A stretch of 48,765 nucleotides of DNA. Source: Hyphomicrobiales bacterium. GTDB lineage: Bacteria > Pseudomonadota > Alphaproteobacteria > Rhizobiales > Xanthobacteraceae. The stretch lies in assembly GCA_021732625.1 (NCBI GenBank), contig JAKFUP010000075.1, positions 1-48,765 of the forward strand, read 5' to 3'. Positions 1 to 8,716 of the stretch are shown here, piece after piece. The stretch's first letter is position 1, and each line of letters starts with the position of its first letter. The position numbers and the translations under genes are program-made. The notes beneath the pieces were generated by a model. That model saw only the letters and a list, made by a program, of their open reading frames with translations. It made no database searches and was not told where the DNA came from.

Positions 1-59
1 ATGCCGAGCAGCGACGTTGCGATCGGCCTGCGGATGAACGGTTCGGATACGCTGCTCAT
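1..59 (-). CDS. RND efflux permease, N-terminal fragment (cut by window edge)
   Basis: An ATG on the minus strand at 59 opens a frame reading MSSVSEPFIRRPIATSLLG up to the window edge. The pattern SEPFIRRPIAT followed by a hydrophobic start is the usual N-terminus of AcrB/MdtB-type RND inner-membrane permeases. It begins 6 bases after the stop of the membrane fusion protein gene, in the same orientation, which is where the permease of an RND operon is expected. Only 19 codons are visible, so substrate class cannot be judged. The family call rests on the N-terminal motif and the operon context together. Confidence 0.8.
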   Translation of the reverse strand, partial: MSSVSEPFIRRPIATSLLG

Positions 60-65
60 GGATTG

Positions 66-1328
66 CTAGCGCGGTCGCCCGCCTCCAGACCCGCCCCCGC
101 CGCCTTGCCGCTTACGTGGCGCGAGATCCTGCGACGGACCGCCGCCTTCCTGGCCGACCGCAACTTTCGCGCCGTCGGACAGGTTTGCGAATCCGGTGAT
201 AACCACGCGATCGGTGGTCGAAACGCCGGTGGCGATCACCGCCGCGGTCTCATTCTGCTGGGTGACCGTGACGGGCTTGGCTGACACCACATCGCCCTCA
301 CCGATCAGATAAACGAAAGGACCAAGCGGGCCGCGTTGCACGGCAGCGGCAGGAATCACGATGGCCTGCGAGAGCGTCTCAACTTTGAGTCGCACGTTAA
401 CGAACTGACCGGGCCAAAGCTGAAGGCTGTCGTTGGGAAACTGTGACTTGAGCTTCACCGTGCCGGTGGTTTGGTCGACCTGGTTGTCAATGCCTTGCAG
501 CGTACCGGTATCGGCTATCGTCCGCCCGTCGCCTGCGAAAACGTCGACCGTCAGCGATCCTTTGCCGGCAGCAGCATTGACCCGCACCAATTGCTGCTGC
601 GGCAGGCTGAACAGAACCGCGATCGGCTTGACCTGTGTGATGACGACGAGTCCGTTTGCATCCGAGCCGCGAATAATGTTGCCCTGATCCACTTGCCGCA
701 GACCAGCGCGCCCCGAAATCGGCGCTACGATCTTGGTGTAGTTGAGCGTCGCCTTTGCGTTGTCGATGGCTGCCTGATCGCCCTGGACGATTGCCTCGAA
801 CTGCGCAACCAGCGACTTCTGGGTATCGGCCTGCTGCTTCGTGCCTGCGTTGGATGCGGCAAGCTGCTGATACCGTGTGAGGTCGATGCGTCCATTCGCG
901 AGTTGGGCTTCGTCCTGCGCTTTCTTGGCAACGGCCTGATCGTACTGCGCCTGATAAATCGCTGGATCGATTTCGGCGATGACGTCGCCGGCCTTGACGT
1001 CCTGACCTTCCTTGAAATTGATCGACATCAACTTGCCGTCGACCTGCGCACGAACGGTCACGTTGTTGAGTGCGCGAACCGTGCCAACGCCGTCGAGATA
1101 GACCGGCACATCCTGCACCTTGGGCGTTGCGGCCAGGACAGGCACCGCGATTTCGGGGCGCGTCCGCGCCTCGCTTTGCTTCTTTTGAAAGGCAGACCAG
1201 ACGATATAGCCAATGCCGCCGGCGATCAGCAGAACCAGTCCGATGGACACGATACGCCCGCGCGGACGTGAGCGCGGCGGGACGACGCCTTCACCAGCAG
1301 TATCTTTCGAATCCGGCTTAAAGAGCAT
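66..1328 (-). CDS. RND efflux membrane fusion protein (HlyD/MdtA family)
   Basis: Periplasmic adaptor linking an RND permease to its outer-membrane channel, 420 residues. A basic N-terminus precedes one membrane anchor at about residues 26-47. After it come the lipoyl/barrel-sandwich half (DVPVYLDGVGTVRALNNVTV, then KEGQDVKAGDVIAEID), an alpha-helical hairpin rich in Q/A/K, the second lipoyl half (IVAPISGRAGLRQVDQGNII) and a beta-barrel domain with LWPGQFVNVRL. This order is typical of MdtA-type adaptors. The C-terminus is an unusual Gly/Arg-rich tail after residue 400. The start overlaps the end of the outer-membrane factor gene by 11 bases, and the permease starts 6 bases after the stop, so the three genes form one operon. 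Substrate unknown. Confidence 0.93.
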   Translation of the reverse strand: MLFKPDSKDTAGEGVVPPRSRPRGRIVSIGLVLLIAGGIGYIVWSAFQKKQSEARTRPEIAVPVLAATPKVQDVPVYLDGVGTVRALNNVTVRAQVDGKLMSINFKEGQDVKAGDVIAEIDPAIYQAQYDQAVAKKAQDEAQLANGRIDLTRYQQLAASNAGTKQQADTQKSLVAQFEAIVQGDQAAIDNAKATLNYTKIVAPISGRAGLRQVDQGNIIRGSDANGLVVITQVKPIAVLFSLPQQQLVRVNAAAGKGSLTVDVFAGDGRTIADTGTLQGIDNQVDQTTGTVKLKSQFPNDSLQLWPGQFVNVRLKVETLSQAIVIPAAAVQRGPLGPFVYLIGEGDVVSAKPVTVTQQNETAAVIATGVSTTDRVVITGFANLSDGAKVAVGQEGGGPSQDLAPRKRQGGGGGSGGGRPR

Positions 1329-2775
1329 TGACGGTCCTTACCTCGCCCCGCGACCAGCCGCCCCCCAGTGCCTGATAAAGGCTCACAATGGCCAAAAACC
1401 GCGACAGCCGAATTTGCGCTAGCGAATCTTCAGCCTGAAATAGCGTCAGTTGTGTGTTTAGCACAGTAATGATGTCGGCAGTGCCGGCCCGCAGCCGCTG
1501 CTCTGCCAGATCGAACGCCCGGCGAGAGGCCGAAAGCACCTCGGCCTGGAGCCTCAACCGTTCCGAGGTCTGCCGCAGGGCGACCAGGGCATTATCGACG
1601 TCAGCAAATGCCGAAACCACAGACCTGCGGTATATCTGTAAGGCCTCGTCCTGCCGGGCTTTCTGCAGATCGAAATTGCTCTGGATGCGGCCCGCGTCGA
1701 AGATCGGCTGGGTTGCACCCACCGCAAGATTGAAGAACGCGGTCTGAGGTGTGAACAGCGAGGCCAGCGCCGCACTCTGGTAACCGCCCGACCCCGTGAG
1801 CTGGATGCTCGGGAAAAACTGCGCGCGGGCGTTGCCAACATCGGCGGTGGTCGATGCGAGTTGCGCCTCGCTTCGGCGGATGTCGGGCCGCTGGATCAGC
1901 AATTCAGACGGCAGGCCGGGCGTTACCCGTGGCGAAGCAAGCCGGCGCAGCGATCCGCCGGAAACGGTGACCCGCTCCGGCGGGCGCGATACCAGCGTTG
2001 CAAGAATATTGACGTTCTGCGCCAGAATCTGGCGCAACGGCGGAACCAAGGCCTTTTGGCCGGCCAATACGCTCTCCTGCTGAGCGAGATCGAGGTCGGT
2101 GCCGGTGCCAACATCCAAACGCTGCTTGATCGCATCGTAAACCCGCTGCGCGCTGGCGATGTTGTTGGTCGCAATCCGGATGCGATCCTGCGCCGTCAGC
2201 ACTTGAAAATAAGCATTAGCCACGGCCGTTAGCGTGGTCAGGGCGACCACGTCACGGTCGAAGCGCGTGGCATTGGACAGCTCTTCGGCCGACAAGGCCG
2301 CATCGCGATTTTTACCCCAAAAATCGATTTCGTAGCTGGCGCTGAGCGCGGCCGAGAAATTAGAGAACTCGCGGCCTGAGCCGATACCGCTCCCCGAATT
2401 GCTCCCCGATGATCTGGCTCGCGACGCATCGCCACTCGCCGATACGAACGGCAACAGAGCGGCGCCTATGATGCGAGCCTGAGCATCGGCCTGCAGAATA
2501 CGCGCGGTCGCAGCCGCAATATCCAGATTGACAGTTTGCGCCTCTTCCATGAGCGTTGTGAGCTCGGCCGAGCCGAAACTCCGCCACCAGTCGAGCGCCG
2601 GCGGCTGATCGATCGATCGGCTCCGGGATTCCTTATACGCAGCCGGTATGTCCAGCGCCGGATCCGGTAAATCCTTCTGCAGTATACAGCCAGACATCAA
2701 AAGCGCGGCGAGCACGGGCGCGCCGGAACGAGCGGCTGTTCGGGCGGATCGTCCGAGGGGTCTGTGGGCGCGCAT
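1318..2775 (-). CDS. Outer-membrane efflux lipoprotein (NodT/OprM family)
   Basis: Outer-membrane channel of a tripartite RND pump. From the start chosen here (minus-strand ATG at 2775) a basic N-terminus leads into a lipoprotein signal ending LLMSGC, with the lipidated Cys at residue 30. The mature part has the two OEP repeats, including the typical LDWWRSFGSAELTTLMEEA and the second-repeat phrase GYQSAALASLFTP, and a conserved LLIQRPDIRRSEAQL segment. An in-frame ATG at 2781, and another at 2856 that would add 27 residues, are alternatives. The 2856 start would bury the signal peptide, so I prefer 2775. First gene of the efflux operon; its last codons overlap the fusion-protein start. Confidence 0.9.
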   Translation of the reverse strand: MRAHRPLGRSARTAARSGAPVLAALLMSGCILQKDLPDPALDIPAAYKESRSRSIDQPPALDWWRSFGSAELTTLMEEAQTVNLDIAAATARILQADAQARIIGAALLPFVSASGDASRARSSGSNSGSGIGSGREFSNFSAALSASYEIDFWGKNRDAALSAEELSNATRFDRDVVALTTLTAVANAYFQVLTAQDRIRIATNNIASAQRVYDAIKQRLDVGTGTDLDLAQQESVLAGQKALVPPLRQILAQNVNILATLVSRPPERVTVSGGSLRRLASPRVTPGLPSELLIQRPDIRRSEAQLASTTADVGNARAQFFPSIQLTGSGGYQSAALASLFTPQTAFFNLAVGATQPIFDAGRIQSNFDLQKARQDEALQIYRRSVVSAFADVDNALVALRQTSERLRLQAEVLSASRRAFDLAEQRLRAGTADIITVLNTQLTLFQAEDSLAQIRLSRFLAIVSLYQALGGGWSRGEVRTVNAL

Positions 2776-3214
2776 CAGCATCAGGCCAACTTTCTCGTTG
2801 GCTGGAGCGGCAACGGAATGGTTTGGATCGAGCGACAGCATCGGCTCGACCAGCACGGCAAGTACATTTCACGCAAAAAAAGACATCCCGGATTGACAGA
2901 CATTGACCACATGACGTCATTCTAGCCGGTCGATCCGACCTCGGACAGCCATCGGTGACCCAATCGGTGCGGTTCCAGTGCATCGAAAAGTCGCGCGTTC
3001 TGGACGTAGCGATCCACGTTTGGCCTGCAAAATGGGGATTACAACTGCTTCCGCACAAGTCAGTCAGCGTCTTCCTTACGAAGATTTCATCCGCAAAAAA
3101 CATCGGGAGCAAAGCAGTTCGCCGACACGGCGGCCGTAGCGACGCCCTGCAGGTGAAACCAGCGCCCCCAATCCACGTATTTTCAAGCGGAATGGGATTG
3201 AGGGGCTGAACGGA
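2776..3214. other. Intergenic region between divergent operons
   Basis: This stretch separates the leftward efflux operon from the rightward lipid-modification operon and must hold both promoters. I looked for ECF-type promoter pairs (GGAAC with CGTT spacing, TGATC type) and for convincing sigma-70 hexamers and found none I would defend. The purine-rich GAGGGG about 10 bases before the ATG at 3215 is a good ribosome-binding site. Short ORFs here have no recognisable protein character. Confidence 0.5.
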
Positions 3215-4528
3215 ATGCGCGTTGCAGTGGTTGGAACGGGAATCGCTGGCAACGCGGCAGCCTGGGCTCTTTCAAATCGGTACCCGGTCACGGTTTATGA
3301 GCGAGAGCTCCGCACCGGCGGCCATAGTCATACCGTCACAGTGGATTACGACGGCCAGCAAATCCAGGTCGATACCGGATTCATCGTCTACAACGAACTC
3401 AACTATCCCGATCTCACCGCCATGTTCTCGTACGTCGGCGTCGAAACAGTAGCTAGCTGCATGAGCTTTGCGATGTCGGCGGATCGCGGACGCTTCGAAT
3501 GGAAGGGCGGCGGCGATAACTGGTTAAGCACCTTTATTGGGTTGTTTGCTCAACCCAGGAATATCGCTTCACCTTCCTTCTTGTGGATGTTGAAGGATGT
3601 CGTGAAATTCAACCGCCAGAGCGTTGAGGATCGTGCATCGGGCTACCTGACCGGCCTGACACTCGGCGAATACTTTGCACGGCGTAAGTTCGCAAAACGG
3701 CTCCTGACCGATTATTTGGCGCCGATGGGCGCGGCTATCTGGTCGTCATCGACGGACACGCTGCTGAAATTCCCGGCAGAGAATTTTGTCGCGTTTTTCG
3801 ATAATCACCGCTTGATGCAATATGACCGGCCGGTGTGGCGTACCGTCAAGGGTGGCAGTCAGCGGTATGTCGAAAAGCTGACTGCAAGTTTCCGCGACCG
3901 GATAAAAATAGGTTGCGCGATCACCTCGATCGAACGAACCGCTCTCGGCGTGATTGTACATGATAGCCATGGCCACTCCGAGACTTACGATCACGTGGTG
4001 ATCGCCTCGCATAGCGATCAGGCACTGGCGATGCTGTCCGATGCCAGCGAAGCTGAACGCTCGATCCTCGGCGATATTTCCTATTCTCCAAACATCGCGT
4101 ATTTGCACCGCGATCCGCGCCTGATGCCCGAACGCAAGAGCGCCTGGGCATCCTGGAATTTCCTGCGCTGGCCCCGCGACGGCAGCCCGCTGAACGATGT
4201 CGCCGTCACCTATTGGATGAACGAGCTGCAGGGGATCGACAAGAACAAGCCGCTGTTCGTCAGCCTCAATCCACCGTTCGAACCTGATCCGGCGCTGACG
4301 TTCGGCCGATATCTGTGCGAGCATCCGCAATACGATGCGGCGGCGTTTGCTGCCCAGAAACGGCTCGGCGAGATTCAAGGCGATCGGCACACGTGGTTCT
4401 GTGGCGCCTGGACCGGTTACGGCTTCCATGAGGACGGACTCCGCTCCGGTCTTGCGGTTGCGGAAGCCCTCGGCGCTACGATACCGTGGCGTGAGCCGCC
4501 GCCGGCGCTGGCGGAAGCTGCTGAGTGA
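3215..4528 (+). CDS. FAD-dependent amine-oxidase-like oxidoreductase
   Basis: Flavoprotein of 437 residues in the NAD(P)-binding Rossmann/amine-oxidase family. The N-terminus carries the dinucleotide-binding motif VVGTGIAGNAAAW (residues 4-16), an acidic residue ending the second strand (VYERE), and the GGHSHTV segment that follows it in this family. The C-terminal FAD signature is GYGFHEDGLRSGLAVAEAL. No membrane segment is evident. It is first of three tightly packed genes: the DUF1365 gene starts inside its stop codon (GTGA overlap) and a CFA-synthase-type gene follows. The context suggests it oxidises or desaturates a phospholipid acyl chain before or after methyl transfer. Related clusters in Rhodobacter, as I recall, belong to the singlet-oxygen RpoE/ChrR response; that regulation is not shown here. 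A GAGGGG ribosome-binding site supports the start. Confidence 0.88.
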   Translation: MRVAVVGTGIAGNAAAWALSNRYPVTVYERELRTGGHSHTVTVDYDGQQIQVDTGFIVYNELNYPDLTAMFSYVGVETVASCMSFAMSADRGRFEWKGGGDNWLSTFIGLFAQPRNIASPSFLWMLKDVVKFNRQSVEDRASGYLTGLTLGEYFARRKFAKRLLTDYLAPMGAAIWSSSTDTLLKFPAENFVAFFDNHRLMQYDRPVWRTVKGGSQRYVEKLTASFRDRIKIGCAITSIERTALGVIVHDSHGHSETYDHVVIASHSDQALAMLSDASEAERSILGDISYSPNIAYLHRDPRLMPERKSAWASWNFLRWPRDGSPLNDVAVTYWMNELQGIDKNKPLFVSLNPPFEPDPALTFGRYLCEHPQYDAAAFAAQKRLGEIQGDRHTWFCGAWTGYGFHEDGLRSGLAVAEALGATIPWREPPPALAEAAE

Positions 4529-5421
4529 CATCGATGCCGAGCGACCGACCCAATCCACGGTTGCCGCAAGGACAACCCGCAGCGTCGCTCTATTTCGGCG
4601 ACGTCATGCATGCGCGTCTGAAACCGATGGGACATCGGTTCAGCTATCGCGTCATGAGCCTGTTGATCGACCTCGATCATCTGGACCAAGCGGATCGCCA
4701 GTCACGTCTGTTCGGGGTCAATCGAGCCGCACTCTACAGTTTCCGTGAAAGTGATCATGGCGATCGCGATGGATCTGCACTCAATGCCTATGTTCGCCGC
4801 CGAGCCGCCGAACATGGTGTCGATCTTGCCGGCGGGCGCATCCTGCTGCTGTGTTATCCGCGCTTGCTCGGATACACGTTCAATCCGCTCTCGGTGTATT
4901 ACTGTTACGATACGATGGGCGATCTTGCGCTGCTGATCTACGAAGTGCGGAATACCTTCGGCGCGATCCATTCCTACGTGTTGCCGGTCGAACCGCATCA
5001 GCGCAGTACAGCCGGCATCCGGCAAGAACACGACAAGCTGTTTTACGTCTCGCCTTTCATCGAGATGCCGATGCGCTATTACTTCCGGGTATCGCCGCCG
5101 GGTGAAACCGTGAAGCTGCGTATTCTCGAAACCGACGGTGAAGGCCCGCTGCTAGCTGCAACTTTCATGGGCAAATGGCGCGCCCTGACGAACCGGGCGC
5201 TGATCGGCTCCTTTCTGTCGTTACCCCTTGTTACATTCAAAATCTTCTCAGCGATCCATTGGGAGGCCTTGCGTCTTTGGATCAAAGGCGCGAAGTTTGT
5301 TCCGCAAGGTTCAGTGAGTGGGCACGCCGGAAAGGCTTCCGTAAAGCTGTCAGCCGAACAGCCTCCTCGCGCACGAGCATCCATTGAATCGACGCTTACG
5401 CGCCGCGCCGCGTCGAATTGA
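4525..5421 (+). CDS. DUF1365 family protein
   Basis: Protein of 298 residues with the hallmarks of DUF1365: an early LYFGDVMHARLKPMGHRF block, then PRLLGYTFNPLSVYYCYD and a later KLFYVSPFIEMPMRYYFRV segment. Its biochemical role is not established. The family is almost always encoded between an FAD oxidoreductase and a CFA-synthase-like enzyme, exactly as here, so it probably acts on the same modified fatty acid. The start shown is a GTG overlapping the upstream stop; an ATG at 4534 is an alternative that loses three residues. The C-terminal 40 residues (rich in A, S, R) look poorly conserved. Confidence 0.88.
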   Translation: MTSMPSDRPNPRLPQGQPAASLYFGDVMHARLKPMGHRFSYRVMSLLIDLDHLDQADRQSRLFGVNRAALYSFRESDHGDRDGSALNAYVRRRAAEHGVDLAGGRILLLCYPRLLGYTFNPLSVYYCYDTMGDLALLIYEVRNTFGAIHSYVLPVEPHQRSTAGIRQEHDKLFYVSPFIEMPMRYYFRVSPPGETVKLRILETDGEGPLLAATFMGKWRALTNRALIGSFLSLPLVTFKIFSAIHWEALRLWIKGAKFVPQGSVSGHAGKASVKLSAEQPPRARASIESTLTRRAASN

Positions 5422-5432
5422 CGGTCAGAGCC

Positions 5433-6767
5433 ATGTCTAGTTTTGATACGCCCCATTTAGATACGCCCACCTTCGACATAGCCGTTCTGGAAGCGCCTGC
5501 TTCCAAAATTTCCGTTGCGGCTGCATCGGCTGCTGTGAGCGCCAACATCATCCACCTCACGCCGGATACTATCGAGACGAAGCTCGCCGATCTGCCGCGG
5601 GCCATGCGCGTCGCATTCGCTTTTGCAGCCGGCCTTAACCGCGGCACGCTCGACGTCACATTGCCGGATGGCCGCATCATCAGGTGCGGCGGACATGCGC
5701 CCGGCCCTGCAGCTGCGATGACGGTTTACGATATGAACATCGCGTGGCGGCTGTTGAACGGCGGCGATATTGGCCTCGCGGAAAGCTATCTTCACCGCGA
5801 GTGGGATACCCCTGACCTCACGCAATTTCTTTATGTGTTTTGCATCAATCACGATCAGATCAAGGCGATGCTGAGCGGCAATCCGCTGGCGCGTTTTGTT
5901 CAAATCGTGCGTCACTGGTTCAATCGAAATACCAAGCGGCAGGCCAGGAACAACATTCACGCGCACTATGATATCGGCAACGCGTTCTATTCGTCATGGC
6001 TCGACCCGAGCATGACGTACTCGTCGGCGCTGTTCGAGAATGAAACCCAGGATCTCACCTCCGCGCAGATCAACAAGTATCGCCGCTTGGCCGAAGCCAT
6101 CGACATCCGGCCAGGCCAGAAAGTGCTCGAGATCGGATGCGGCTGGGGCGGCTTCGCCGAATACGTTGCGAAGACCTACGATGCCAATGTCGTCGGACTG
6201 ACGATCAGCACTGAACAACGCGACTTCGCGCAGAAGCGCATGGAGAAGGCCGGACTTTCACATAAGGTCGAGATCAGACTTCAGGATTATCGCGACGAGC
6301 GGGATCAGTATGATCGGATCGCTTCGATCGAAATGATTGAGGCCGTCGGTGAGGAATTCTGGCCAAAGTATTTCCGCCAGATCAGCGACCGGCTGCTACC
6401 CGGCGGATTAGCCGGAATTCAAGCGATTACGATTCAGGATAAACTTTTTGAGGCCTATCGCCGCGAAGTGGATTTCATCCAGCGGTTTATCTTCCCCGGG
6501 GGAATGCTGCCCTCGCCGAACATTCTCAAGGGGCTGGGCGATCGCTTCGGAATGCCTGTTATCGGCGAACGTGTGTTCGGCGAAGACTATGCCAAGACGC
6601 TCGCGGTCTGGCGAAACAACTTCCGCGCTGCTTGGCCAAAACTGATGCCGATGGGATTCGACGAACGGTTTCGGCGCCTTTGGGAGTATTATCTCGCATA
6701 TTGCGAGGCCGGCTTCTTGTCCGGCAATATCGACGTTCGCCAAGTGGTGTTTGCCAAGCAACGCTGA
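5433..6767 (+). CDS. Cyclopropane-fatty-acyl-phospholipid synthase family methyltransferase
   Basis: SAM-dependent enzyme of 444 residues that acts on unsaturated acyl chains of membrane phospholipids, either making cyclopropane rings or another methyl-derived modification. The SAM-binding motif VLEIGCGWGG sits at residues 231-240, preceded by the CFA signature AHYDIGNAFYSSWLDPSMTYSSALF region and followed by VGLTIS and the IEMIEAVGEEFWP block. It is longer than the E. coli enzyme (382 residues) because of an Ala-rich N-terminal extension. The frame opens at a TTG overlapping the DUF1365 stop, but the ATG at 5433 is the likelier start. The operon partner oxidoreductase makes a further-modified product (for example a methyl-branched or furan fatty acid) possible; that is inference. 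Confidence 0.92.
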   Translation: MSSFDTPHLDTPTFDIAVLEAPASKISVAAASAAVSANIIHLTPDTIETKLADLPRAMRVAFAFAAGLNRGTLDVTLPDGRIIRCGGHAPGPAAAMTVYDMNIAWRLLNGGDIGLAESYLHREWDTPDLTQFLYVFCINHDQIKAMLSGNPLARFVQIVRHWFNRNTKRQARNNIHAHYDIGNAFYSSWLDPSMTYSSALFENETQDLTSAQINKYRRLAEAIDIRPGQKVLEIGCGWGGFAEYVAKTYDANVVGLTISTEQRDFAQKRMEKAGLSHKVEIRLQDYRDERDQYDRIASIEMIEAVGEEFWPKYFRQISDRLLPGGLAGIQAITIQDKLFEAYRREVDFIQRFIFPGGMLPSPNILKGLGDRFGMPVIGERVFGEDYAKTLAVWRNNFRAAWPKLMPMGFDERFRRLWEYYLAYCEAGFLSGNIDVRQVVFAKQR

Positions 6768-6819
6768 CGCGCTGCACAACTTTCACAACGCCTCCAAAAA
6801 GCGACGACCTGCCGCACCC

Positions 6820-6848
6820 TTGTGCAGCCGGTGCACGTGAACTAGATT
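6820..6848 (+). promoter_or_regulatory. Candidate sigma-70-type promoter for the cysteine synthase gene
   Basis: TTGTGC at 6820-6825 and TAGATT at 6843-6848 are separated by 17 bases and lie about 65 bases before the start of the cysteine synthase gene. The match to the consensus is moderate. It is the best pair in the 146-base gap between the CFA-type gene and the next gene, and suggests that the latter has its own promoter. Confidence 0.35.
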
Positions 6849-6913
6849 TTGCGGGATAGAATATCCCCACTCTCCGCCACGAATTGGCGTGACATTGAAC
6901 GCGATCCCCATAC

Positions 6914-7954
6914 ATGATCATTCAAAACGGCGTTGTCGAAGCTATCGGCAACACTCCGCTTATCAAGCTCAAGCGCGCGTCGGAACTCACCGGCTGCACC
7001 ATTCTCGGCAAAGCCGAATTCATGAATCCCGGTCAGTCGGTGAAAGACCGTGCCGGGCGTCAGATGATTCTGGAAGCAGAGAAGCGAGGCGATCTCAAAC
7101 CGGGCGGACTGGTCGTCGAAGGCACTGCCGGTAATACCGGGATAGGTCTCGCAGTGGTGGCCAATGCGCGCGGTTATCGGACTCTGATTGTCATCCCCGA
7201 CACCCAGAGTCAGGAGAAGAAGGATATGCTGCGGCTATGCGGCGCGCAGCTCATTGAAAGTCCGGCGCTACCTTTCAGCAACCCGAACAATTATCAGCAT
7301 GTCGCGCGCCGCCTCGCGGAGCAGCTGCGAAAGACCGAGCCGAATGGCGTGCTGTTCGCGGATCAGTGGAACAATCTGGATAACTCTAAAGCGCATTATG
7401 TTTCGACCGGACCGGAGATTTTCGAGCAGACCGGCGGCAAAGTCGACGGTTTCATCTGCTCGATCGGCACTGGAGGCACGCTGGCAGGGACAAGTGCCTT
7501 TCTGAAAGAAAAGAACAAGAACATCGTCGTCGGTGTTGCCGATCCGCGCGGCGCTGCGATGTATGAGCTGTTCACCAACGGCGTAGCGAAAGCGACCGAT
7601 GGTGGCTCAATCACCGAAGGCATCGGCCTTGGCCGCGTCACCCCGATCGTCAAGGACGCGCAGGTCGACAAGGCCTATGTCATCCCGGATGAAGAAGCTG
7701 TGCCGGTGATTTACGATCTGCTCGAGCATGAGGGCCTCTGCCTCGGCGGCTCAAGCGGCGTCAATGTCGCCGGCGCGATCCGGCTGGCGAAGGAGCTTGG
7801 CCCCGGCAAAACGATCGTGACTATTTTGTGCGACTCCGGCAACCGCTACCAATCGAAGCTGTTCAATCCGGATTTCATGCGTTCGAAGAATCTGCCGGTG
7901 CCGGCGTGGCTCGAACAGCGCGCGAAGATTGACATTCCGTACGAAAAGACCTGA
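6914..7954 (+). CDS. cysK: Cysteine synthase (O-acetylserine sulfhydrylase, PLP-dependent)
   Basis: Converts O-acetyl-L-serine and sulfide to L-cysteine in the cytoplasm. The protein has 346 residues. The N-terminus GNTPLIKL is followed by NPGQSVKDRAGRQ with the PLP-binding Lys44. The substrate loop EGTAGNTGIGLA (residues 69-80) and the phosphate-binding IGTGGTLAGT segment are both intact, and a C-terminal SSGVN/CDSGNRYQSK region is present. It is somewhat longer than the 310-residue CysK type and resembles the longer alphaproteobacterial cysteine synthase A group. It sits alone on the plus strand after the lipid operon and converges with aapP only 9 bases away, with no room for a separate terminator. 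A cystathionine-lyase-type gene lies 4.8 kb away but is not in the same operon. Confidence 0.93.
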   Translation: MIIQNGVVEAIGNTPLIKLKRASELTGCTILGKAEFMNPGQSVKDRAGRQMILEAEKRGDLKPGGLVVEGTAGNTGIGLAVVANARGYRTLIVIPDTQSQEKKDMLRLCGAQLIESPALPFSNPNNYQHVARRLAEQLRKTEPNGVLFADQWNNLDNSKAHYVSTGPEIFEQTGGKVDGFICSIGTGGTLAGTSAFLKEKNKNIVVGVADPRGAAMYELFTNGVAKATDGGSITEGIGLGRVTPIVKDAQVDKAYVIPDEEAVPVIYDLLEHEGLCLGGSSGVNVAGAIRLAKELGPGKTIVTILCDSGNRYQSKLFNPDFMRSKNLPVPAWLEQRAKIDIPYEKT

Positions 7955-7963
7955 GATCCAACG

Positions 7964-8704
7964 TCAGCGCAGGATTTGGCCAAGAAACAGCTTGGTGCGC
8001 TCGTGCCGCGGGTTGTCGAAAAACAGCTTTGGCGTGTTGGACTCAATCACCTGCCCAGCATCCATGAACACGATGCGATCGGCAACTTCCTTCGCAAAAC
8101 CCATCTCGTGGGTCACGACCAGCATGGTCATTCCCTCGCGCGCGAGATCGACCATGGTGTCGAGCACTTCCTTGACCATTTCCGGATCGAGCGCCGACGT
8201 CGGTTCGTCGAACAGCATAACCTTTGGATTCATGGTCAGCGCCCGCGCGATCGCGACACGCTGCTGCTGACCGCCTGACATCTGGCCAGGATATTTGTGT
8301 GCGTGCTGGGGAATGCGCACGCGCTCGAGGAACTTCATCGCGGTTGCTTCAGCATCTTTCTTCGGCACGTTCCGCACCCAGATCGGCGCCAGCGTGCAAT
8401 TCTCCAGAACCGTCAGGTGTGGGAAGAGGTTGAAGCTTTGGAACACCATTCCAACTTCACGGCGAACGTCATCGACGCGCTTCAGATTCGGCCCGAGCTC
8501 GATGCCATCGACCACAATGCGGCCCTCCTGAAACTCCTCAAGAGCATTGATGCAACGAATAAAAGTCGATTTGCCAGAGCCTGACGGACCGCAGATGACG
8601 ATGCGTTCGCCGCGCGACACATCAAGATTGATATCGCGCAGCGCGTGATATTCTCCGTACCATTTATTCAGGCCCGCCGCCGCGACGATCGGTTCATTGC
8701 TCAT
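7964..8704 (-). CDS. aapP: General L-amino acid ABC transporter, ATP-binding subunit
   Basis: Energises uptake of a broad range of L-amino acids with AapQ, AapM and the periplasmic binding protein AapJ. The 246-residue protein shows Walker [10 protein letters not shown] (39-47), the Q-loop in [19 protein letters not shown], the signature [15 protein letters not shown], Walker [16 protein letters not shown] and the switch His in VVTHEMGFA. These are typical of polar-amino-acid transporter ATPases. It is last in the operon, 12 bases after the aapM stop. Confidence 0.96.
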   Translation of the reverse strand: MSNEPIVAAAGLNKWYGEYHALRDINLDVSRGERIVICGPSGSGKSTFIRCINALEEFQEGRIVVDGIELGPNLKRVDDVRREVGMVFQSFNLFPHLTVLENCTLAPIWVRNVPKKDAEATAMKFLERVRIPQHAHKYPGQMSGGQQQRVAIARALTMNPKVMLFDEPTSALDPEMVKEVLDTMVDLAREGMTMLVVTHEMGFAKEVADRIVFMDAGQVIESNTPKLFFDNPRHERTKLFLGQILR

Positions 8705-8716
8705 GACATAAGGCCC

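Noticed and set aside
2955-3209. Short plus-strand frame before the FAD oxidoreductase
   Set aside because: Non-ATG start, no ribosome-binding site and no protein-like conservation pattern; lies in a promoter gap.
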